Source of the DNA: Pseudomonadota bacterium | Lineage (GTDB): Bacteria > Pseudomonadota > Alphaproteobacteria > Rhodospirillales > Magnetospirillaceae | Length of the DNA stretch: 15,722 nt | Direction: 5' to 3' | Assembly (NCBI GenBank): GCA_023458315.1 | Contig: JAEXAH010000086.1 | Location: forward strand, 1-15,722 | In this document: piece by piece, positions 12,997 through 15,722 of the stretch | How positions within the stretch are numbered: the stretch's first letter is position 1 | Layout of the letters: each line of letters opens with the position of its first letter | The notes under the pieces: generated by a model | Seen by the model: the letters and a program-made list of their open reading frames with translations, nothing else | What the model was told of the DNA's origin: nothing | The model's database searches: none | Translations under genes and position numbers: made by a program

Positions 12997-13998
12997 ATGA
13001 GCAAGACGGCGGTCATCCTGTTCAACCTGGGCGGTCCGGATTCGCTGGACGCGGTCGAGCCGTTCCTGTTCAACCTGTTCAACGACCCGGCGATCATCGG
13101 CGCGCCGTCGCTGATCCGTCGCCTGCTGGCCCGCTTCATTTCCAAGAAGCGCGGGCCGGTGGCGCGGGACATCTATGCCCAGATCGGCGGCAAGTCGCCG
13201 CTGGTCGAGGAAACCGACAAGCAGGCCCGGGCCCTGGAACGGGAATTGGGCGAGGGCTATCGGGTGTTCGTGGCCATGCGCTACTGGCATCCCTTCGCCG
13301 CCCAGGCGCTGCAAGAGGCTCGGCAATGGGGCGCCGAGCGGGTGGTGCTGCTGCCGCTCTATCCCCAATTCTCGACCACCACCAGCCGCTCGTCGCTGCG
13401 GGAATGGCGCAAGCTGGCCGCCGATTGGGCGGTGCCGACCGAGGCGGTGTGCTGTTATCCCGACGAATCGGGGCTGGTGGCCGCCATCGCCGAGTTGATC
13501 CGGCCCGGTTACGCCCAGGCTTCGGCCTCGGGCAAGCCGCGCATCCTGTTTTCCGCCCATGGCCTGCCGCAAAGCGTGGTGGACAAGGGCGATCCCTATC
13601 CCCAGCACGTGGAACAGACGGCGCGGGCGGTGGTGGCGGCGCTGGGCATCGCCGATCTGGACTGGATCGTCTGCTATCAAAGCCGGGTCGGCCCCATGAA
13701 GTGGATCGGTCCGTCCACCGAGGCCGAACTGGAGCGGGCGGGCGAAGACCGGGTGCCGGTGGTGGTGGTGCCCATCGCCTTCGTGTCCGAGCATTCGGAA
13801 ACCCTGGTGGAATTGGACATCGAATATCGGCACCGCGCCGAAAGCCTGGGCATTCCGGCCTATGTGCGGGTTCCGGCGGTGGGGCACCATGCCGATTTCA
13901 TCGCCGGTCTGGCCCGGCTGGTGCGCGACCCCGCCGCCCTGCGCGGCCGGGGCTGTGCGGCGGCGGGGCAGCGTTGCCCGTTCCAGGAGGAAGCATGA
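12997..13998 (+). CDS. hemH: Ferrochelatase
   Basis: HemH inserts Fe2+ into protoporphyrin IX (or coproporphyrin in other lineages). The 333-residue protein begins KTAVILFNLGGPDSLDAV, contains ARDIYAQIGGKSPL, YWHPF, LLPLYPQFSTTTSRSS, FSAHGLP with the metal-binding His188, and PIAFVSEHSETLVELD with Glu265. All catalytic motifs are present. Cys residues occur at 152, 153, 226, 320 and 327; the C-terminal pair (GCAAAGQRCP) is reminiscent of ferrochelatases with a [2Fe-2S] cluster, although those normally have three C-terminal cysteines. The stop overlaps the hemJ start (ATGATGA), and the AGGAGG for hemJ lies within its last codons. Confidence 0.97.
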   Translation: MSKTAVILFNLGGPDSLDAVEPFLFNLFNDPAIIGAPSLIRRLLARFISKKRGPVARDIYAQIGGKSPLVEETDKQARALERELGEGYRVFVAMRYWHPFAAQALQEARQWGAERVVLLPLYPQFSTTTSRSSLREWRKLAADWAVPTEAVCCYPDESGLVAAIAELIRPGYAQASASGKPRILFSAHGLPQSVVDKGDPYPQHVEQTARAVVAALGIADLDWIVCYQSRVGPMKWIGPSTEAELERAGEDRVPVVVVPIAFVSEHSETLVELDIEYRHRAESLGIPAYVRVPAVGHHADFIAGLARLVRDPAALRGRGCAAAGQRCPFQEEA

Positions 13999-14432
13999 TG
14001 AGCGGCGAAGGCTATCTGTGGCTCAAGGCTCTGCATGTGATCGCCGTCATATCGTGGATGGCCGGTCTGCTCTATCTGCCGCGGCTGTTCGTCTATCATT
14101 GCGAGGTGGCGCCGGGCTCGGAAACCTCGGAAAAGTTCAAGGTGATGGAGCGGCGTCTGCTCAAGGCCATCATGATTCCGGCCATGGTGGTCGCCTGGGT
14201 CGCCGGTCTGTGGATGGCGGTCAGCGGCGGGCTGTTCCAGGACGGATGGTTTCACGTGAAACTAAGCCTCGTGGTGCTGATGACCATTGCCCACCACATG
14301 ATGACGCGCTGGAAAAATGATTTCGCCGCCGACCGCAACACGCGGCCGCAGCGTTTCTTCCGTATCGCCAACGAGGCTCCTACCCTGTTGATGATCTTCA
14401 TCGTCATTCTGGTGATCGTGAAGCCGTTCTGA
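13995..14432 (+). CDS. hemJ: Protoporphyrinogen oxidase HemJ (membrane protein)
   Basis: HemJ oxidises protoporphyrinogen IX to protoporphyrin IX in the inner membrane, the substrate step before HemH. The 145-residue protein has about four hydrophobic segments: LKALHVIAVISWMAGLLYLP with the conserved His14, LLKAIMIPAMVVAWVAGLWM, HVKLSLVVLMTIAHHMM, and the C-terminal LLMIFIVILVIVKPF. LHVIAVISWMAGLLYLPRLF and the WFHVKL motif are diagnostic. Two adjacent ATGs (13995, 13998) are possible. AGGAGG at 13985-13990 is 4 nt from the first and 7 nt from the second, so the second may be the true start (144 residues). A near-consensus parS palindrome lies within the FHVK codons at 14249-14262. Confidence 0.95.
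   Translation: MMSGEGYLWLKALHVIAVISWMAGLLYLPRLFVYHCEVAPGSETSEKFKVMERRLLKAIMIPAMVVAWVAGLWMAVSGGLFQDGWFHVKLSLVVLMTIAHHMMTRWKNDFAADRNTRPQRFFRIANEAPTLLMIFIVILVIVKPF
14249..14262. other. Predicted parS (ParB-binding centromere-like site) inside hemJ
   Basis: GTTTCACGTGAAAC is a perfect 14-bp palindrome and matches the central 14 positions of the bacterial parS consensus TGTTTCACGTGAAACA; only the outermost base on each side differs (G and T here). It spans Phe-His-Val-Lys codons of hemJ, using TTT and AAA where this genome mostly uses TTC and AAG. It is about 2.3 kb from the predicted oriC, where chromosomal parS sites are usually found. Confidence 0.75.
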
Positions 14433-14465
14433 GGAAAAACCGCCGGGAAAGGCGCAAATTCACGT

Positions 14466-14494
14466 TTGACAGCATGGCGGCCTTTGGCTAAAGC
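14466..14494 (+). promoter_or_regulatory. Candidate promoter of rho
   Basis: A perfect TTGACA (14466-14471) is followed after 17 nt by TAAAGC (14489-14494), a weak -10. It would give a rho leader of about 130 nt. The position in the 197-nt gap between hemJ and rho is suitable. Confidence 0.4.
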
Positions 14495-14572
14495 TTCCCC
14501 ATTCAGGGGCCGCCAAACGGTCCTTCCTTCCCAAATCGTCATCTTCCGCGCATTCCCCCCGGCCAACCGACG

Positions 14573-14596
14573 GCCCGGGCCTCGCCTTCGAGGCGA
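14573..14596 (+). promoter_or_regulatory. Structured rho leader
   Basis: A GCCCGGGC palindrome (14573-14580) is followed by a 6-bp hairpin TCGCCT-TCG-AGGCGA (14582-14596), about 35 nt before the rho ATG. rho is autoregulated through its leader in other bacteria. Whether these structures take part here is inference. No leader peptide with clear coding character was seen. Confidence 0.35.
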
Positions 14597-14629
14597 CAGG
14601 CGTGTGAGCACTCAGACGGACAATCCCCG

Positions 14630-15722
14630 ATGCATCTTCAAGAACTCAAGAAGAAATCCCCCGCCGAGCTGCTCGCGTTCGCGGAGGAATTGCAGATCGA
14701 GAACGCCAGCACCCTGCGCAAGCAGGACATGATGTTCGCGATCCTCAAGCAACTGGCCGACAACGACACGCCCATCTATGGCGATGGCGTGCTGGAAATC
14801 CTGCAAGACGGTTTCGGCTTTCTGCGCAGCCCCGAGGCCAATTACCTGCCCGGTCCCGACGACATCTATGTCAGCCCCAGCCAGGTTCGCCGCTTCGGCC
14901 TGCGCACCGGCGACACGGTCGAGGGCCAGATCCGTTCGCCCAAGGACGGCGAGCGGTACTTCGCGCTGCTGAAGGTCAACACCATCAATTTCGAGCCGCC
15001 GGAAAACGTGCGGCATCGCATCAATTTCGACAATCTGACCCCGCTTTATCCCGACGAGAAGCTGAAGCTGGAGCTGGATGATCCGACCAAGAAGGATCTG
15101 ACCACCCGCGTCATCGATCTGGTGGCGCCGCTGGGCAAGGGTCAGCGCGCACTGATCGTCGCGCCGCCGCGCACCGGCAAGACGGTGATGCTGCAAAATC
15201 TGGCGCATGCGATCTCGGCCAACCACCCGGAAGTCTATCTGATCGTCCTCTTGATCGATGAGCGGCCGGAAGAAGTGACGGATATGCAACGGTCTATTAA
15301 GGGTGAGGTTGTCTACTCCACCTTTGATAAAAGCCCAGAAAATCACGTCAAGATAACAGAGCTTGTTTTAGAACGCGCCAAGCGTTTGGTCGAGCTGGGC
15401 CAAGATGTTGTGATTCTTTTAGACTCTATTACCCGTATGGGCCGGGCCTATAACTTGACTATCAATCCTACGGGCCGGACCCTTTCTGGTGGTCTTGATC
15501 CTGGCGCTCTCTATGGGCCCAAGCGCTTCTTTGGCGCTGCCCGTAATATCGAAAATGCCGGCTCTCTAACGATTATTGCCACCGCACTCGTGGATACGGG
15601 TTCTCGTATGGACGAAGTAATTTTTGAGGAGTTTAAGGGGACAGGCAATATGGAAGTCTATCTGGACCGCAAATTAGCGGAAAAACGTATCTTCCCTGCC
15701 ATCGACCTGATCCGGTCTGGTA
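14630..15722 (+). CDS. rho: Transcription termination factor Rho, cut by the window end; composition changes mid-gene
   Basis: Rho is a hexameric RNA helicase that ends transcription. 364 codons are visible of an expected ~420. The N-terminal domain starts MHLQELKKKSPAELLAFAEE, the RNA-binding fold has GDGVLEILQDGFGFLRSPEANYL and DIYVSPSQVRRFGLRTGD, Walker A is APPRTGKT at 178-185, Walker B DVVILLDS near 259-266, and PKRFFGAARN near 297 is the R-loop region. Codons 1-205 fit an alphaproteobacterium. From about codon 206 (15245) codon usage becomes AT-rich and residues change to forms such as YSTFDKSPENH, MGRAYNLTINPTGRTLSGG and GNMEVYLDRKLAEKRIF, unlike the proteobacterial versions. The frame is unbroken and all motifs are kept. 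See the finding on chimerism. Confidence 0.93.
   Translation, partial: MHLQELKKKSPAELLAFAEELQIENASTLRKQDMMFAILKQLADNDTPIYGDGVLEILQDGFGFLRSPEANYLPGPDDIYVSPSQVRRFGLRTGDTVEGQIRSPKDGERYFALLKVNTINFEPPENVRHRINFDNLTPLYPDEKLKLELDDPTKKDLTTRVIDLVAPLGKGQRALIVAPPRTGKTVMLQNLAHAISANHPEVYLIVLLIDERPEEVTDMQRSIKGEVVYSTFDKSPENHVKITELVLERAKRLVELGQDVVILLDSITRMGRAYNLTINPTGRTLSGGLDPGALYGPKRFFGAARNIENAGSLTIIATALVDTGSRMDEVIFEEFKGTGNMEVYLDRKLAEKRIFPAIDLIRSG

Noticed and set aside
11880..13172. A 430-codon open frame on the minus strand over hemE and the start of hemH
   Set aside because: It is antisense to two motif-complete heme genes, shows no recognisable domain, and has the His/Arg/Gly-rich composition of a shadow frame.
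13601..13616. A parS-like half site (CACGTGGAACA) in hemH
   Set aside because: Only the right half fits; 11 of 16 positions match and the left arm is unrelated, so it is likely chance.
14466..14732. An 88-codon open frame in the rho leader as a leader peptide
   Set aside because: It starts with TTG at the candidate -35 element and runs out of frame into rho; the composition is Arg/Pro/Ser-rich shadow sequence.

Overview
The window looks like a high-GC alphaproteobacterium of the Rhodospirillales, probably a Magnetospirillum-like lineage. The protein sequences and the gene order both point there: hslVU, smr/mltA/Tim44-like, fxsA-secB, dnaQ-coaE-aroE-maf-DUF299 regulator, then hemE-hemH-hemJ-rho. 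The assignment is by pattern recognition, not a database search. No mobile element, CRISPR array, rRNA or tRNA gene was seen.

Layout. (a) 1-1520: the 3' end of hslV and complete hslU, the HslUV protease. (b) 1521-3478: an accessory stretch with a Crp/Fnr-type regulator preceded by a Crp-spaced dyad, a convergent CgeB-like glycosyltransferase, and an AT-rich interval with a 16-bp direct repeat. (c) 3479-6870, minus strand: a compact operon Tim44-like, mltA, a two-helix membrane protein, smr, XRE regulator. (d) 6959-7929, plus strand: fxsA and secB, closed by a bidirectional terminator shared with dnaQ. (e) 7979-11540, minus strand: ppsR-maf-aroE-coaE-dnaQ, mostly overlapping or touching. (f) 11541-11948: a 408-bp gene-free interval. 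(g) 11949 to the end, plus strand: hemE-hemH-hemJ, then a leader and rho, cut by the window edge.

The main result is the 408-bp interval upstream of hemE. It has the hallmarks of the chromosomal replication origin: a perfect DnaA box, three one-mismatch boxes, weaker boxes, five GANTC (CcrM-type) sites, an AT-rich segment beside the boxes, the hemE/DUF299 setting known for alphaproteobacterial origins, and operons transcribed away from it on both sides. About 2.3 kb to the right, inside hemJ, lies a perfect 14-bp palindrome matching 14 of 16 positions of the ParB-binding parS consensus. Origin and centromere-like site therefore sit together, with cell-maintenance and heme genes around them.

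A second striking point is rho. Its first ~205 codons are typical of this genome. From about 15245 the reading frame stays open and remains Rho, but codon usage, GC content (about 50 percent over 15301-15720 by hand count) and diagnostic residues change to a non-proteobacterial type. This is either a chimeric assembly join or a real intragenic recombination.
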